From: Piscinibacter sp. HJYY11
Lineage (GTDB): Bacteria > Pseudomonadota > Gammaproteobacteria > Burkholderiales > Burkholderiaceae_C
Reading direction: 5' to 3'
Assembly: GCF_016735515.1 (NCBI RefSeq)
Contig: NZ_JAERQZ010000001.1
Location: 4,886,746-4,950,745 of the forward strand
Length of the DNA: 64,000 nucleotides
Both the position numbers and the translations under genes were made by a program. The notes below the pieces were generated by a model. It was not told the origin of the DNA. It did no database searches and saw only the letters and a list, made by a program, of their open reading frames with translations. Positions 33,925 through 43,481 of the stretch are shown here, piece by piece. The first letter of the stretch is position 1. Each line of letters starts with the position of its first letter.

Positions 33925-36006
33925 ATGCACGTTCGCGGAATGGCCTCCTTGCGATTGCCTGCCACCTTCAGCGCCTGGCCCACCGGCGGACAGGCCCGCT
34001 GGCGCTGGGCCTGCTGGTGCGTGCTCTTCGGCCTGCTCTACGGTGCGGCGGCCCGGCTCGGCCTGGCCACGTCCAGCATCGCCCCCAACGTCACGCTGGT
34101 GTGGGCGCCGACCGGCCTGAGCCTTTTCGTCTTCCTGCGCTGGGGCCCGGGCCTGTGGCCGGGCATCGTGCTCGGCGACCTGATCGCCAACGCCGGCACC
34201 GGCGCTTCGCTGGCCGCCGTGGCCGGCATCTCGCTCGGCAACCTGGCCCAGACCTTCGCCTGCTGGTGGGGCCTGCGCCGCACCGGCTTCGCGCAGGCGC
34301 TGGAGCGTGTGCGCGACGTGGTGAGCCTCATCCTGCTCGGCACCGCCTGTGCCGGCCTGAGCGCCTTGATCGGCCCGACGTCGCTGTGGCTCGACGGGCG
34401 TGTGCCCACCGACGCGTGGGCCGCCGTGGCGCTGCAATGGTGGATGGGCGACGCCGCCGGCGTGGTGGTGCTCACGCCCTTCCTGCTCATCTGGTGTCGC
34501 AGCGCGTCCGCCACCTGGACCCGCGCGCAGGTGGCGGAAGCCGCGGCACTGCTCGTGCTGCTGGCGCTGCTGTGCGCGCTCGTGTTCGGCGGCGCGCTGC
34601 TGCAGGGCCTGACCGCCACGCCGGGCTACTACCCCGCATCGCTGGCCCTGTTCCCCCTCGCGGTGTGGGCGGCGCTGCGCTTCGGCCAGCGCGGCGCCAC
34701 CCTGCTCACGCTGCTCGTCACGCTCGCCGCGGTGTGGGGCACGGTGCGCGGGGCCGGCCCGTTCGTGGATGGCGGGCTCACCAGCAGCCTGGTGCGCTGG
34801 TGGGTGTTTGCGAACGTGATCACCGTGACGAGCCTGCTGCTCGCCGCCAGCCAGAGCGAGCGCGACCGGGCCCGGGCGCAGGCCATCCGTGACCGCGACT
34901 TCGGCTCCGCCATCCTCGACGCCGAGGGCGCGCTGGTGGTGGTGCTCGACGGGCAGGGCCGCATCGAGCGCGTCAACCGCAGCTTCGAACATGCGACGGG
35001 CTTCAACTCGGCCACGCTGGTCGGCCAGCGCTTCGAAGAGGCGCTGATCCCGGCCGAGCACCACGCCAAGGTCAGCGGCCATGCCGAGCTGTTGCGCCTC
35101 AAGCTCGCTGACAGGGAGAAGCTCGAAAGCCCGCTGCGCCGTCACCGCGGCCCGCCCATCACCGTGAGCTGGACGGCGACCGCCCTGCGCGACGAACACG
35201 GCAGCATGACGCACGCCATCGTCTCCGGCATCGATGTCAGCGCGCGGGTCGAGGCGGCCGATGCCTTGCGGCAGGCGCGCCGTCAACTCGAGCAGCGCGT
35301 GGCCGAACGCACCCAGGCCCTGGCCGAAGCGAATGCCGCGCTGCAGGTGCAGATGGCCGAGCGGCAGCGGCTGGAACACGAGCTGATCGCCGTCAGCGAA
35401 CGCGAGCAGCAGCGCTTCGGCCAGGCCCTGCACGATGGGCTGGGCCAGCACCTGACGGCCACCGCCATCCAGGCCGAGCTGCTCGCGCGCGACCTCGAAG
35501 CGGCCGGGGCGCGCGACGCCCAGGCGAGCGCCGAGCGTGTCGAGGCGATGCTGTCGTCGGCAGTGGCGCAGACCCGGCTGCTGGCGCGCGGCCTCTACCC
35601 GGTCGAGATGGAAGAGGGCGGGCTGATGATGGCGCTGCAGCAACTGGCCGAGAACACCGAGCGCCAGCTGCGCCGCACCTGCACGCTCGAATGCCCGCGC
35701 CCGGTCGACGCGCCCGACCACATCGCCGCGGTGCACCTCTACCGCATCGCGCAGGAGGCGGTGAACAACGCGGTGAAGCACGCACCGGGCGCGGCCATCG
35801 GCATTGCGCTGGGGCAGCAGGCGGGGGCGCTGACGCTGCGCGCGCGCAACCCGCTGCCGGCGGCGATCGGCGCGGCGGAAGGGCAGGGCATCGGGCTGCG
35901 CATCATGCGGCACCGTGCCCAGCTCATCGGCGCCACCTTCCATGCCGGTGCCAGCGATGGCGCGTGGCAGGTCGAGGTCACCTGGAGGTCCCCGAATGAA
36001 CGCTGA
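33925..36006 (+). CDS. MASE1-PAS sensor histidine kinase
   Basis: A 693-aa membrane kinase. Residues 20-300 form a MASE1-like sensor with about eight helices (TLVWAPTGLSLFVFLRWG is typical); then a PAS domain (about 325-440), a coiled coil (445-490; RQLEQRVAERTQAL), a HisKA_3 phospho-acceptor with His503 (GQALHDGLGQHL) and a NarX/UhpB-type ATPase domain (EAVNNAVKHAPG, EGQGIGLRIM). The ATG at 33925 or 33940 could start it; neither has a strong ribosome site. It overlaps the NarL-type partner by 11 bp. Confidence 0.88.
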   Translation: MHVRGMASLRLPATFSAWPTGGQARWRWACWCVLFGLLYGAAARLGLATSSIAPNVTLVWAPTGLSLFVFLRWGPGLWPGIVLGDLIANAGTGASLAAVAGISLGNLAQTFACWWGLRRTGFAQALERVRDVVSLILLGTACAGLSALIGPTSLWLDGRVPTDAWAAVALQWWMGDAAGVVVLTPFLLIWCRSASATWTRAQVAEAAALLVLLALLCALVFGGALLQGLTATPGYYPASLALFPLAVWAALRFGQRGATLLTLLVTLAAVWGTVRGAGPFVDGGLTSSLVRWWVFANVITVTSLLLAASQSERDRARAQAIRDRDFGSAILDAEGALVVVLDGQGRIERVNRSFEHATGFNSATLVGQRFEEALIPAEHHAKVSGHAELLRLKLADREKLESPLRRHRGPPITVSWTATALRDEHGSMTHAIVSGIDVSARVEAADALRQARRQLEQRVAERTQALAEANAALQVQMAERQRLEHELIAVSEREQQRFGQALHDGLGQHLTATAIQAELLARDLEAAGARDAQASAERVEAMLSSAVAQTRLLARGLYPVEMEEGGLMMALQQLAENTERQLRRTCTLECPRPVDAPDHIAAVHLYRIAQEAVNNAVKHAPGAAIGIALGQQAGALTLRARNPLPAAIGAAEGQGIGLRIMRHRAQLIGATFHAGASDGAWQVEVTWRSPNER

Positions 36007-36667
36007 CACGAAGAAGACCCGCGTCCTGATCGTCGACGACCACCCCATCCTGCGGCATGGCATCGCGCAGCTCGTGGGCCGCGAAAGCGACTTCGAGGCG
36101 TGCTCCGAAGCGGGCTCGGTCGACGAGGCCTTGGCCGTGCTCGCCGAGCAACCCGCCGATGTCGCCATCGTCGACCTGTCGCTCGAAGAGCAATCGGGCC
36201 TGGAGTTGATCCGCCGGGCGAAGGCACGCCATCCGGCCTTGCAGTGTCTCGTGCTCTCGATGCACGACGAGCGCCTGCATGCCGAGCGCGCCCTGCGGGC
36301 CGGTGCCCGCGGCTATCTGATGAAACAGGAGGCCACGCGCAAGATCGTGGCCGCGCTGCGGCAGGTGCGCGCAGGGCGCATCTACCTCAGCGAAACGGTG
36401 TCGAGCGACATCCTCGCCCGCCTGGCGAGTGGTACCGAGCGCAGCGACCCGGCGGGCGGTGCCGTCGGTGGCCTGAGCGACCGCGAGATGGAAGTGCTGC
36501 GTCTCATCGGCCGCGGCCTCAAGACCGGCGAGATCGCGCGCAGCCTGCACCGCAGCGTGCACACCATCGAGACGCATCGCGCCAACATCAAGCGCAAGCT
36601 GGGCCTGCGCACCTCGGGCGACCTGGCCCGGGCGGCGTTCAAGCTCAGTGAACCTGCGGCGTGTTGA
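35996..36667 (+). CDS. NarL/LuxR-type response regulator
   Basis: A 223-aa regulator: receiver (8-125) with Asp60 (VAIVDLSLEE) and a LuxR-type helix-turn-helix (about 160-220; LSDREMEVLRLIGRGLKTGEIARSL, TIETHRANIKRKLGL). It is the cognate partner of the MASE1 kinase; GGAGG about eight bases before the ATG lies inside the kinase gene. Its 3' end overlaps the convergent XRE-cupin gene by 23 bp. Target genes are not evident. Confidence 0.92.
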   Translation: MNADTKKTRVLIVDDHPILRHGIAQLVGRESDFEACSEAGSVDEALAVLAEQPADVAIVDLSLEEQSGLELIRRAKARHPALQCLVLSMHDERLHAERALRAGARGYLMKQEATRKIVAALRQVRAGRIYLSETVSSDILARLASGTERSDPAGGAVGGLSDREMEVLRLIGRGLKTGEIARSLHRSVHTIETHRANIKRKLGLRTSGDLARAAFKLSEPAAC

Positions 36668-37325
36668 CCCACAGCACACGCGCCGTCACGGTGCCCGGGT
36701 TGCGGTAGCTGTTGGTGAGGTGGTTCTTGAAGAAGAAGGAATCACCCGCGTTGAGCGTGTAGCTGGTCGCCTCGACCGTCAGCTCGAGCTGCCCCTCGAC
36801 CACGTAGCCCAGCGTTTCGCCCTGGTGAGTGATGGGGTCGTTCTTCAGGCCGCCGGGCTCCACCACGTGGATGTTGCCTTCGAGCAGGTTGCCGGCGCCG
36901 AAGGGCACCAGGCGTTCGTAGCTCACGCGCTGGCCTTCGCGGATGGGGTCGGTGTGGGCCACAGGGCGTTGCCCGTTGCGCAGCACCATGGCCGGCGAGT
37001 TGGGGTCTGAGCCGAAGAAGGAGGCGAGGTCGCGGCCCAGTGCATCGACCAGGCGCTGCAGCATGGGCAGCGAGGGCACCACGCGCCCGGCCTCGATCTT
37101 CGACACCATGCTCTCGGTGCAGCCCACCTTGTCGGCCAGGTCGCGCATGCGGATGCCGGCGAGCAGGCGCGCATGGCGCAGGCGGCCGCCGACCTGCAGG
37201 TCGTCGCGGCGGGGTGCCGCCGCAGCCGCGGCGGTCTTGGCGGGCTTGGCGGCCTTGGTCTGAGGAGCCGTGGAAGGCTTCTTCTTGGCGGCGGGCCGGG
37301 TCGAGGTCTTTGCTGAAGTGGCCAT
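36645..37325 (-). CDS. XRE-family regulator with cupin domain
   Basis: A 226-aa regulator: an Ala/Lys-rich tail (1-40), an XRE helix-turn-helix (48-105; LADKVGCTESMVSKIEAGRVVPSL) and a C-terminal cupin (150-225; HQGETLGYVVEGQLEL). Proteins of this build often control amino-acid, polyamine or hydantoin catabolism and sense a metabolite through the cupin. It is upstream of a GlcG-like gene read from the same strand, and just beyond lies the promoter of the large catabolic operon from 38108. The palindrome at 37921-37945 is a candidate binding site. Confidence 0.88.
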   Translation of the reverse strand: MATSAKTSTRPAAKKKPSTAPQTKAAKPAKTAAAAAAPRRDDLQVGGRLRHARLLAGIRMRDLADKVGCTESMVSKIEAGRVVPSLPMLQRLVDALGRDLASFFGSDPNSPAMVLRNGQRPVAHTDPIREGQRVSYERLVPFGAGNLLEGNIHVVEPGGLKNDPITHQGETLGYVVEGQLELTVEATSYTLNAGDSFFFKNHLTNSYRNPGTVTARVLWVNTPQVH

Positions 37326-37343
37326 GAGCTGTGTGGTGCGCCC

Positions 37344-37841
37344 TCAGCTGCGGACGGGCAGCGGGTGCGAGCCCCGGATGATGCCTGTGTCTTCCGCACC
37401 CATCGGCGTGAAGTCGTCGTAGAGGTCGGCGCCGGGGATCGCCGCCGCACCGGCGCGCGCGACGGCCAGGTCTTGCGCGCCGGTGCCCGAGCCCGCCGCC
37501 ACCGCGCCGACGACGAAGCCGTCGACACGGATCGGCAGCCCGCCGATGAGGTTGGTCCACTTCGATTCGTGGGCGAGCGTGACCTGCAGCTCGACGTCGG
37601 CATGCGCCCCGCCGGTGGGGGCGGCCGAGAGCGCCGCGGTGCGCGCCTTGTTGGTCGACGAGATGACGCTCAGCGCCTTGGCGCCATCCATGCGCGCGAA
37701 GGCGAGCAGGTTGCCGCCGAGGTCGACCACCGCGATGCACATCGGCTGGCCGATGGCGTGCGCGTGGGCGATGGCGGCCTGCAGCACGCGCTGCGCGCCG
37801 TGCAGGGTCAGCTGCCGGGCCGGGGTGGTGTCGTCGCTCAT
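37344..37841 (-). CDS. GlcG/HbpS-family protein
   Basis: A 165-aa DUF336 protein with the family core AIAHAHAIGQPMCIAVVDLGGNLLAFARMDGA and GGLPIRVDGFVVGAVAAGSGT. HbpS of this family binds haem, and GlcG lies in the glycolate locus; most members are accessory proteins of catabolic operons with no proven role. It precedes the XRE-cupin gene (18 bp apart) and is divergent from the ABC importer at 38108. Confidence 0.85.
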   Translation of the reverse strand: MSDDTTPARQLTLHGAQRVLQAAIAHAHAIGQPMCIAVVDLGGNLLAFARMDGAKALSVISSTNKARTAALSAAPTGGAHADVELQVTLAHESKWTNLIGGLPIRVDGFVVGAVAAGSGTGAQDLAVARAGAAAIPGADLYDDFTPMGAEDTGIIRGSHPLPVRS

Positions 37842-37920
37842 GGGATCTCTCCTTGTCTTCCCTCGATGCCCGAAGCAAGCGCTGCGCCACCTCGCGATGC
37901 ACTGGCATTGTCAGTCAAGT

Positions 37921-37945
37921 CACTTTCCTGTGCATCTTGAAAGTG
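37921..37945. promoter_or_regulatory. Inverted repeat in the divergent promoter, possible XRE-cupin operator
   Basis: CACTTTC (37921-37927) and GAAAGTG (37939-37945) are perfect inverse copies 18 bp apart centre to centre. They lie between the GlcG-like/XRE genes and the operon starting at 38108. The two arms would face nearly the same side of the helix, fitting a dimeric repressor. Confidence 0.45.
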
Positions 37946-38107
37946 CAGATGCGCGGAACGGGTGCGCCCCTCTGTCGTGCCATGGGCGAAACGAGCCGGC
38001 CCCACAAACGTGCGGGCGAGGCCGACATGCCTCTGTGGCAAGTCACGAGACGCATGGGCGCGTTTGGTGCGGCGCCACATTGGCATGCGATATGCGTTGA
38101 GTGCCAC

Positions 38108-39121
38108 ATGGCCTTCGTCTGGAAACGACTCCTCGGCACGGTGCCCAGCCTGGCGGGCATCGTGGTCATCACGTTTCTGCTGTCGCACGCGCTGCCGGGC
38201 GACCCGGCGGCCTACTTCGCCGGGCCGGCGGCCAACGATGAGTCGATCGCGCAGATCCGCGCCAAGCTCGGGCTCGACAAGCCGCTCATCGAGCAGTTCT
38301 TCCGCTACCTCGGCGACCTGGCGCAGGGCAACCTCGGCACCTCGCTCACCACCGGCCAGCCGGTGCTGCACGACCTGCTGGTGCGCCTGCCCGCGTCGCT
38401 CGAGCTGAGCGTGTGTGCGCTGGTCTTCGCGCTCGCCTTCGCGATCCCGATGGGGGTGCTGGCCGCGACCAAGCCCGATTCGTGGGTCGATCACCTGTGC
38501 CGCGGCAGCATCACCGTGGGCTCGGCCTTCCCCACCTTCTTCGTCGGGCTGGTGCTGGTGTATGTCTTCTATTTCCTGCTCGACCTCGCGCCGCAGCCGG
38601 TGGGCCGGCTCAACGAGATCCTCAATTCCCCGCCGCCCACGGTGACCGGCGCCTACCTCATCGACAGCCTGCTCGCCGGTGACGGCGCGACCTTCCGTGC
38701 CGCGGCCGGCCAGCTCGTGCTGCCCTCCATCGCGCTCGGTCTCTTTGCGCTCGCGCCCATCGCGCGCATCACCCGTGCCGCGATGCTGGGCGCGCTGGGT
38801 TCCGACTTCGTGCGCACCGCGCGCGCCGGCGGCCTGGCGCCGCGCACGGTGATCTTCACCTACGCGTTTCGCAATGCGCTGCTGCCGCTCGCCAACGTGA
38901 TGGGCATGGTGTTCAGCTTCCTGCTCGGCTCCAACGTGCTGATCGAGCAGGTGTTCGGCTGGCAAGGCATCGGCGCCTATGCGGTGAGCGCGGTGCTGGC
39001 CTCCGACTACGCGGCGGTGCAGGGCTTCGTGCTGATGATGGCGGTGCTCTACATCCTGCTCAACCTCGCGGTCGACATCGCCAGCACGCTGATCGACCCG
39101 CGCGTGCGCTTCGAGGGGTGA
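38108..39121 (+). CDS. Peptide/opine-type ABC permease 1 (DppB-like)
   Basis: A 337-aa permease of the oligopeptide/nickel family with about six helices: WKRLLGTVPSLAGIVVITFLLSHALPGDPA at the start, a coupling loop FVRTARAGGLAPRTVIFTYAFRNALLP, and VEQ-like LIEQVFGWQGIG. ATG at 38108 is used; the frame is open further up but nothing there is conserved. It begins an operon of four transporter genes, amidase, receptor, amidase, hydantoinase and ureidoglycolate lyase. Confidence 0.9.
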   Translation: MAFVWKRLLGTVPSLAGIVVITFLLSHALPGDPAAYFAGPAANDESIAQIRAKLGLDKPLIEQFFRYLGDLAQGNLGTSLTTGQPVLHDLLVRLPASLELSVCALVFALAFAIPMGVLAATKPDSWVDHLCRGSITVGSAFPTFFVGLVLVYVFYFLLDLAPQPVGRLNEILNSPPPTVTGAYLIDSLLAGDGATFRAAAGQLVLPSIALGLFALAPIARITRAAMLGALGSDFVRTARAGGLAPRTVIFTYAFRNALLPLANVMGMVFSFLLGSNVLIEQVFGWQGIGAYAVSAVLASDYAAVQGFVLMMAVLYILLNLAVDIASTLIDPRVRFEG

Positions 39122-39123
39122 CC

Positions 39124-39987
39124 ATGCAACTCGCCCCTCGCTTGCCCCTGCTGGTCCGCAACGCACGCTACGTCTTCGGCGAGAACCGACTCACGCTCGT
39201 CGCCGTCCTCATCCTCGCGCTGCTCCTGCTGTGCGCGCTCTTCGGGCCCTGGCTCGCGCCCTACGACCCGCTGATGACCGACGGCACGGCGCGCCTGCAG
39301 CCGCCCTCGGCCGCGCACTGGTTCGGCACCGATGCGCTGGGCCGCGACATCCTCAGCCGCGTCATCGTCGCCGCCCGGCTCGACCTCGGCATGGCGATCT
39401 CGGCGGTGGCGCTCTCCTTCGCCATCGGCCTCGCGCTCGGGGCCCTGGCCGGGTACTTCGGCGGCTGGACCGACCGCCTGCTCGGCCGGCTGATGGACAC
39501 CATCATGGCGTTTCCGCTCTTCGTGCTGGCCATGGGGATCGTCGCGGCGCTGGGCAACAACGTGCTCAACATCATCATCGCGACCATCGTCATCAACCTG
39601 CCGTTCTACTTCCGCTTCGCCCGCGGCGAGGTCAATGTGCGGCGCGACCTGGGCTACGTGGAGGCGGCGCGCATGGGCGGCAACACGCCGCTGCAGGTGC
39701 TGATGCACCACATCGTGCCCAACATCCTGCCGCCGATGGCGGTGCAGGCCTCGCTCAACATGGGCTGGGCCATCCTCAACGCGGCTGGCCTGTCCTTCAT
39801 CGGCCTCGGCGTGCGCGCTCCCACGCCGGAGTGGGGAATCATGGTGTCGGAGGGCGCGAGCAACATCATCTCGGGCGAGTGGTGGACCTTCGCCTTCCCC
39901 GGCATGGCGCTGGTGCTGGCGGTGTTCTGCTTCAACCTGCTGGGCGACGGCCTGCGCGACCTGCTGGATCCGCGGAGGCGCACATGA
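39124..39987 (+). CDS. Peptide/opine-type ABC permease 2 (DppC-like)
   Basis: A 287-aa permease: N-terminal ENRLTLVAVLILALLLLCALFGPWLAPYDP, HWFGTDALGRDILSRVI, coupling loop YVEAARMGGNTPLQVLMHHIVPNI. ATG at 39124 is preferred, with GAGGGG five bases upstream; a GTG at 39118 overlapping the previous stop is the alternative. ATGA overlap with the next ATPase gene. Confidence 0.9.
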   Translation: MQLAPRLPLLVRNARYVFGENRLTLVAVLILALLLLCALFGPWLAPYDPLMTDGTARLQPPSAAHWFGTDALGRDILSRVIVAARLDLGMAISAVALSFAIGLALGALAGYFGGWTDRLLGRLMDTIMAFPLFVLAMGIVAALGNNVLNIIIATIVINLPFYFRFARGEVNVRRDLGYVEAARMGGNTPLQVLMHHIVPNILPPMAVQASLNMGWAILNAAGLSFIGLGVRAPTPEWGIMVSEGASNIISGEWWTFAFPGMALVLAVFCFNLLGDGLRDLLDPRRRT

Positions 39988-40946
39988 CGGCGCTTCTTGA
40001 TGTGAGCGATCTGTCGCTCAACTTCCGCACTCGCCACGGCACGGTGAAGGCGCTCGAAAACGTCTCGCTCAGCATCGAGCGCGGCGAGATCGTCGGCGTG
40101 GTCGGCGAGAGCGGGTCCGGCAAGTCCGTCATGGCCTACACCGTGATGGGCCTGCAGGACGACGCGGCGCGCATCGAAGGCGGCGCCATCACCTTCGGCG
40201 GCACCGACCTGCTCAAGGCCACGCCCTCGGCGCTCGGCGAGCTGCGCGGGCGCGAGCTGTCGATGATCTTCCAGAGCCCGCGCACCGCGCTCAACCCGAT
40301 CCGCAAGGTGGGCCACCAGATCGAAGACGTGCTGAGCCGCCACGCCGCGGTGAAGCGTGAGGACCTGAAGCAGCGTGCCGTGCAGGCGCTCGCACGCGTG
40401 CGCATCCCCGACCCCGAGCGCCGCTACCACGCCTACCCCTTCGAACTCTCGGGCGGCATGTGCCAGCGTGTGATGATCGCGATGGCGCTCGCCTGCACGC
40501 CGGCACTCCTGATCGCCGACGAGCCCACCACCGGGCTCGACGTCACCACCCAGGCGGTGATCCTCGACCTGATCCGCGACATGAGCCGCAGCCAGCGCAT
40601 GGCCACGCTGCTCATCACCCACGACCTCGGCCTCGCCGGCGAGTACTGCGACCGCATCGCAGTGATGCACGCCGGCCACCTGGTCGAAGTGGCGCCCACC
40701 GAGGCGCTGCTGCGCGCGCCCGCACATCCGTACACCCGCCAACTGCTGGCCGCCACGCCCACGCCGCAGACCACGCTGATGGGCCTGTCGGCCATTCCAG
40801 GGCAGCTGCCCGACCTGCGCGGCGAGTTGCCGGTGTGCCGTTTCCAGCACCGCTGCACCCGGGCCACCGCTGCCTGCAGCGAGGCGCCCCTCGACTGGGT
40901 CGAGCTCGGCCCGGGCCACCGCGTGCGCTGCCGCCACCCGTCATGA
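39984..40946 (+). CDS. Peptide-type ABC ATPase 1 (DppD-like)
   Basis: A 320-aa ATPase: Walker A GESGSGKS, Q-loop IFQSPRTALNPIRKVG, signature LSGGMCQRVMIAMAL, Walker B LLIADEPTTGLD, and the C-terminal oligopeptide-family Cys cluster (CRFQHRCTRATAAC) that can hold an iron-sulfur cluster. It works with the DppF-like partner. Overlaps neighbours by four bases on each side. Confidence 0.92.
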   Translation: MTALLDVSDLSLNFRTRHGTVKALENVSLSIERGEIVGVVGESGSGKSVMAYTVMGLQDDAARIEGGAITFGGTDLLKATPSALGELRGRELSMIFQSPRTALNPIRKVGHQIEDVLSRHAAVKREDLKQRAVQALARVRIPDPERRYHAYPFELSGGMCQRVMIAMALACTPALLIADEPTTGLDVTTQAVILDLIRDMSRSQRMATLLITHDLGLAGEYCDRIAVMHAGHLVEVAPTEALLRAPAHPYTRQLLAATPTPQTTLMGLSAIPGQLPDLRGELPVCRFQHRCTRATAACSEAPLDWVELGPGHRVRCRHPS

Positions 40947-41959
40947 ACATGCCTGAACGTCTGCACGACATGAACGCTGCGCTGGAGGCGCCGGCACCGC
41001 CTGCGCTGCTGGACGTGCAAAAGCTCGTCAAGCACTACCCCGTGAGCGGCGGAAAGCTGCTGCATGCGGTCGACGACGTCAGCTTGAGCATCGGCCACGG
41101 CGAGTGCGTAGGCCTGGTGGGCGAGTCGGGCTGCGGCAAGTCGACGCTTGCGCGCCTGCTGGCCCAGCTCGTCACGCCCACTTCGGGCCGCGTGCTGTTC
41201 GACGGCCAGGACCTGAGCGCGATGACGCCACGCCAACTGGTGCGCTCGCCGCTGCGCGCGCGCATCCAGATGGTGTTCCAGGACCCGACCGAAAGCCTCA
41301 ACCCATCGATGCGCGTGTTCGACGCCATCGCCGACCCGCTGCGCCGCCTGCTGAAGATCCGCGACCGCAGCGAGCTCGACACCCGTGTGCGCCGCGCCGC
41401 CGAGATGGTCGGCCTGCCCGACGAGCTGGTGCTGCGCTACCCGCACCAGCTCTCGGGCGGCCAGCGCGCCCGCGTCGGCATCGCGCGCGCCATCGTGGTG
41501 GAGCCTTCGCTGCTGATCCTCGACGAGCCCACCTCGGCGCTCGACGTCTCGGTGCAGGCGGTGATCCTGCGCCTGCTCGACGAGCTGCGCGGGCGCCTGG
41601 GCATGAGCTACCTCTTCGTCTCGCACGACCTCAACGTGGTGCGGCTGCTGTGCGAGCGCATCGTGGTGATGTACCTCGGCAAGGTGGTCGAGGTGGCGCC
41701 GGCCGAGACGCTCTTCACCGCGCCCGCCCACCCCTACACCCAGGCCCTGATCGCCGCCATTCCCGACCCCGCACGCCGCGGCGAGCAGCGCCTGCGGCTC
41801 GAAGGCTCGCCCCGCAGCCCCATCGCGCCCGACCCGCAGAGCTGCCGCTTCCACGGCCGCTGCCCCCAAGGCACCGAGCGCTGCGTGAGCGCGATGCCGG
41901 TGCTGCAGCGGGTGGGCGAGGGCCATCTCGCCGCCTGCCACTTCGCCTTGAACGCCTGA
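40943..41959 (+). CDS. Peptide-type ABC ATPase 2 (DppF/OppF-like)
   Basis: A 338-aa ATPase: Walker A GESGCGKST, Q-loop VFQDPTESLNP, signature LSGGQRARVGIARAI, Walker B LLILDEPTSALD, C-terminal CRFHGRCPQGTERC cluster. Second motor subunit of the importer. The amidase gene follows after 13 bp. Confidence 0.92.
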   Translation: MNMPERLHDMNAALEAPAPPALLDVQKLVKHYPVSGGKLLHAVDDVSLSIGHGECVGLVGESGCGKSTLARLLAQLVTPTSGRVLFDGQDLSAMTPRQLVRSPLRARIQMVFQDPTESLNPSMRVFDAIADPLRRLLKIRDRSELDTRVRRAAEMVGLPDELVLRYPHQLSGGQRARVGIARAIVVEPSLLILDEPTSALDVSVQAVILRLLDELRGRLGMSYLFVSHDLNVVRLLCERIVVMYLGKVVEVAPAETLFTAPAHPYTQALIAAIPDPARRGEQRLRLEGSPRSPIAPDPQSCRFHGRCPQGTERCVSAMPVLQRVGEGHLAACHFALNA

Positions 41960-41972
41960 CGAAAGGATCCGC

Positions 41973-43442
41973 ATGAGCACTTCATCCGCCGACAACGCCA
42001 TCTGCCGCATGGACGCGGTCACGCTGGCCAAGCGCATCCGCTCCAAGGAGCTCTCGGCCACCGAGGTCACCGAGGCCGTGCTGCGACGCATGGACGTGCT
42101 GGAGCCCTACCTCCACGCCTTCTGCACGCCCACGCCCGAGGTGGCCCGTGCGGCCGCGAAAGCGGTCGATGCGCAGATCGCGAAGGGCGAGCCCATCGGC
42201 CCGCTCGCCGGCGTGCCCATCGGCATCAAGGACCTGGTGGCCACCAAGGGCATCAAGACCGTGATGGGCTCCAAGCTCTACGAGGAGTTCATCCCCGACG
42301 AAGACGACATCGTGGTCGAGCGCCTGAAGGCCGCGGGCGCGGTGATCATCGGCAAGACCAACGTGCCCGAGTTCGGCTACAGCGGGGTGGGCCACAACCC
42401 GGTCTTCGAGACCACGCGCAACCCGTGGAACCTCGCCATGACCTCGGGCGGCTCGAGCGCCGGCTCGGGCGCCTCGGTGGCCACCGGCGTGGCGCCGTTC
42501 GCCATCGGCAGCGATGGGGGCGGCTCGGTGCGCATCCCGTCGGCGCACTGCGGCCTCTACGGCATCAAGGCCTCGATGGGCCGCGTCGCGCTGTACCCCG
42601 GCTGCCGCGACGAGCGTTACCCCGGCGTGTCGAGCTGGGAGACGCTGGAGCACATCGGCCCCATGAGCCGCACTGTCGCCGACTCGGCGCTGATGCTGAG
42701 CGTGATCGCCGGCCCCGACCCGCGCGACCGCTATTCCATCCCCGCGGCCGACTTCGACTACCTCGAGGCCGCGCAGCCGTCCAGCCTCAAGGGCCTGCGC
42801 ATCGCCTACAGCGAAGACTGGGGCTACGCCGCCGTCGACCCCGAGGTGCGGCGCGTGGTGAGCGAAGCGGTGGCGGTGTTCGAGAAGGAGCTCGGCTGCC
42901 ACGTCGAGCGGGCCAACCCCGGCTGGCGCTCTGACGCCGGTGCCACCTTCTGGACGCTCGTCGCCGCCGACACCGACCTCACCGGCATGCGCAAGCTCAT
43001 CGCCGGCCGCGAGCACGAGATCTCGCCGCACCTGGTCGACCTGGTGATGAAGCCGTGGACCGGCGCCGACTTCACCGACGCACACACCCAGCGCAAGGCC
43101 ATCTGCAACACGATGTGGCGCTTCATGTCGAACTACGACCTGCTGATCACGCCCACGCTCGCAGTGCCGCCCTTCCCGGTGCACATGCAGGGCCCCGAGA
43201 TCATCGAAGGCCGCATGGGCCGCAACGCCGACTGGCTGTGCTTCACCTTCCCGGCCAACCTCACCGGGCAACCGGCCGCGTCCATCCCCGCCGGCTTCAC
43301 GAAAGACGGCCTGCCGGTCGGCCTGCAGATCATCGGCCGCCATCTCGACGACCGCACCGTGCTCAGGGCGAGTGCCGCCTTCGAGCAGGCGCGGCCGTGG
43401 GCGCAGCACTGGCCCGCGCTGCTCGATCAACTTGGTCTCTGA
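41973..43442 (+). CDS. Amidase-signature hydrolase 1
   Basis: A 489-aa amidase with an intact Ser-cisSer-Lys triad: Lys86 (PIGIKDLV), Ser161 (SGGSSAGS) and Ser185 (GSDGGGSVRIPS); the 24-residue gap between the two serines matches the family. It hydrolyses an amide to acid and ammonia, probably on a compound brought in by the adjacent importer. GAAAGGAT precedes the ATG. It lies between the ATPases and the receptor gene, so it belongs to the operon. It lacks the extra C-terminal domain of allophanate hydrolase. Confidence 0.9.
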   Translation: MSTSSADNAICRMDAVTLAKRIRSKELSATEVTEAVLRRMDVLEPYLHAFCTPTPEVARAAAKAVDAQIAKGEPIGPLAGVPIGIKDLVATKGIKTVMGSKLYEEFIPDEDDIVVERLKAAGAVIIGKTNVPEFGYSGVGHNPVFETTRNPWNLAMTSGGSSAGSGASVATGVAPFAIGSDGGGSVRIPSAHCGLYGIKASMGRVALYPGCRDERYPGVSSWETLEHIGPMSRTVADSALMLSVIAGPDPRDRYSIPAADFDYLEAAQPSSLKGLRIAYSEDWGYAAVDPEVRRVVSEAVAVFEKELGCHVERANPGWRSDAGATFWTLVAADTDLTGMRKLIAGREHEISPHLVDLVMKPWTGADFTDAHTQRKAICNTMWRFMSNYDLLITPTLAVPPFPVHMQGPEIIEGRMGRNADWLCFTFPANLTGQPAASIPAGFTKDGLPVGLQIIGRHLDDRTVLRASAAFEQARPWAQHWPALLDQLGL

Positions 43443-43481
43443 CGTCTCCCGTTCACCTCACACCCATCGCAAGGAATCGCC

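Noticed and set aside
38081..38095. Sigma-54-like TGGCA...GC site before the Dpp-type operon
   Set aside because: Spacing is right, but the predicted start falls on the ATG at 38108, leaving no leader, and four consensus bases differ.
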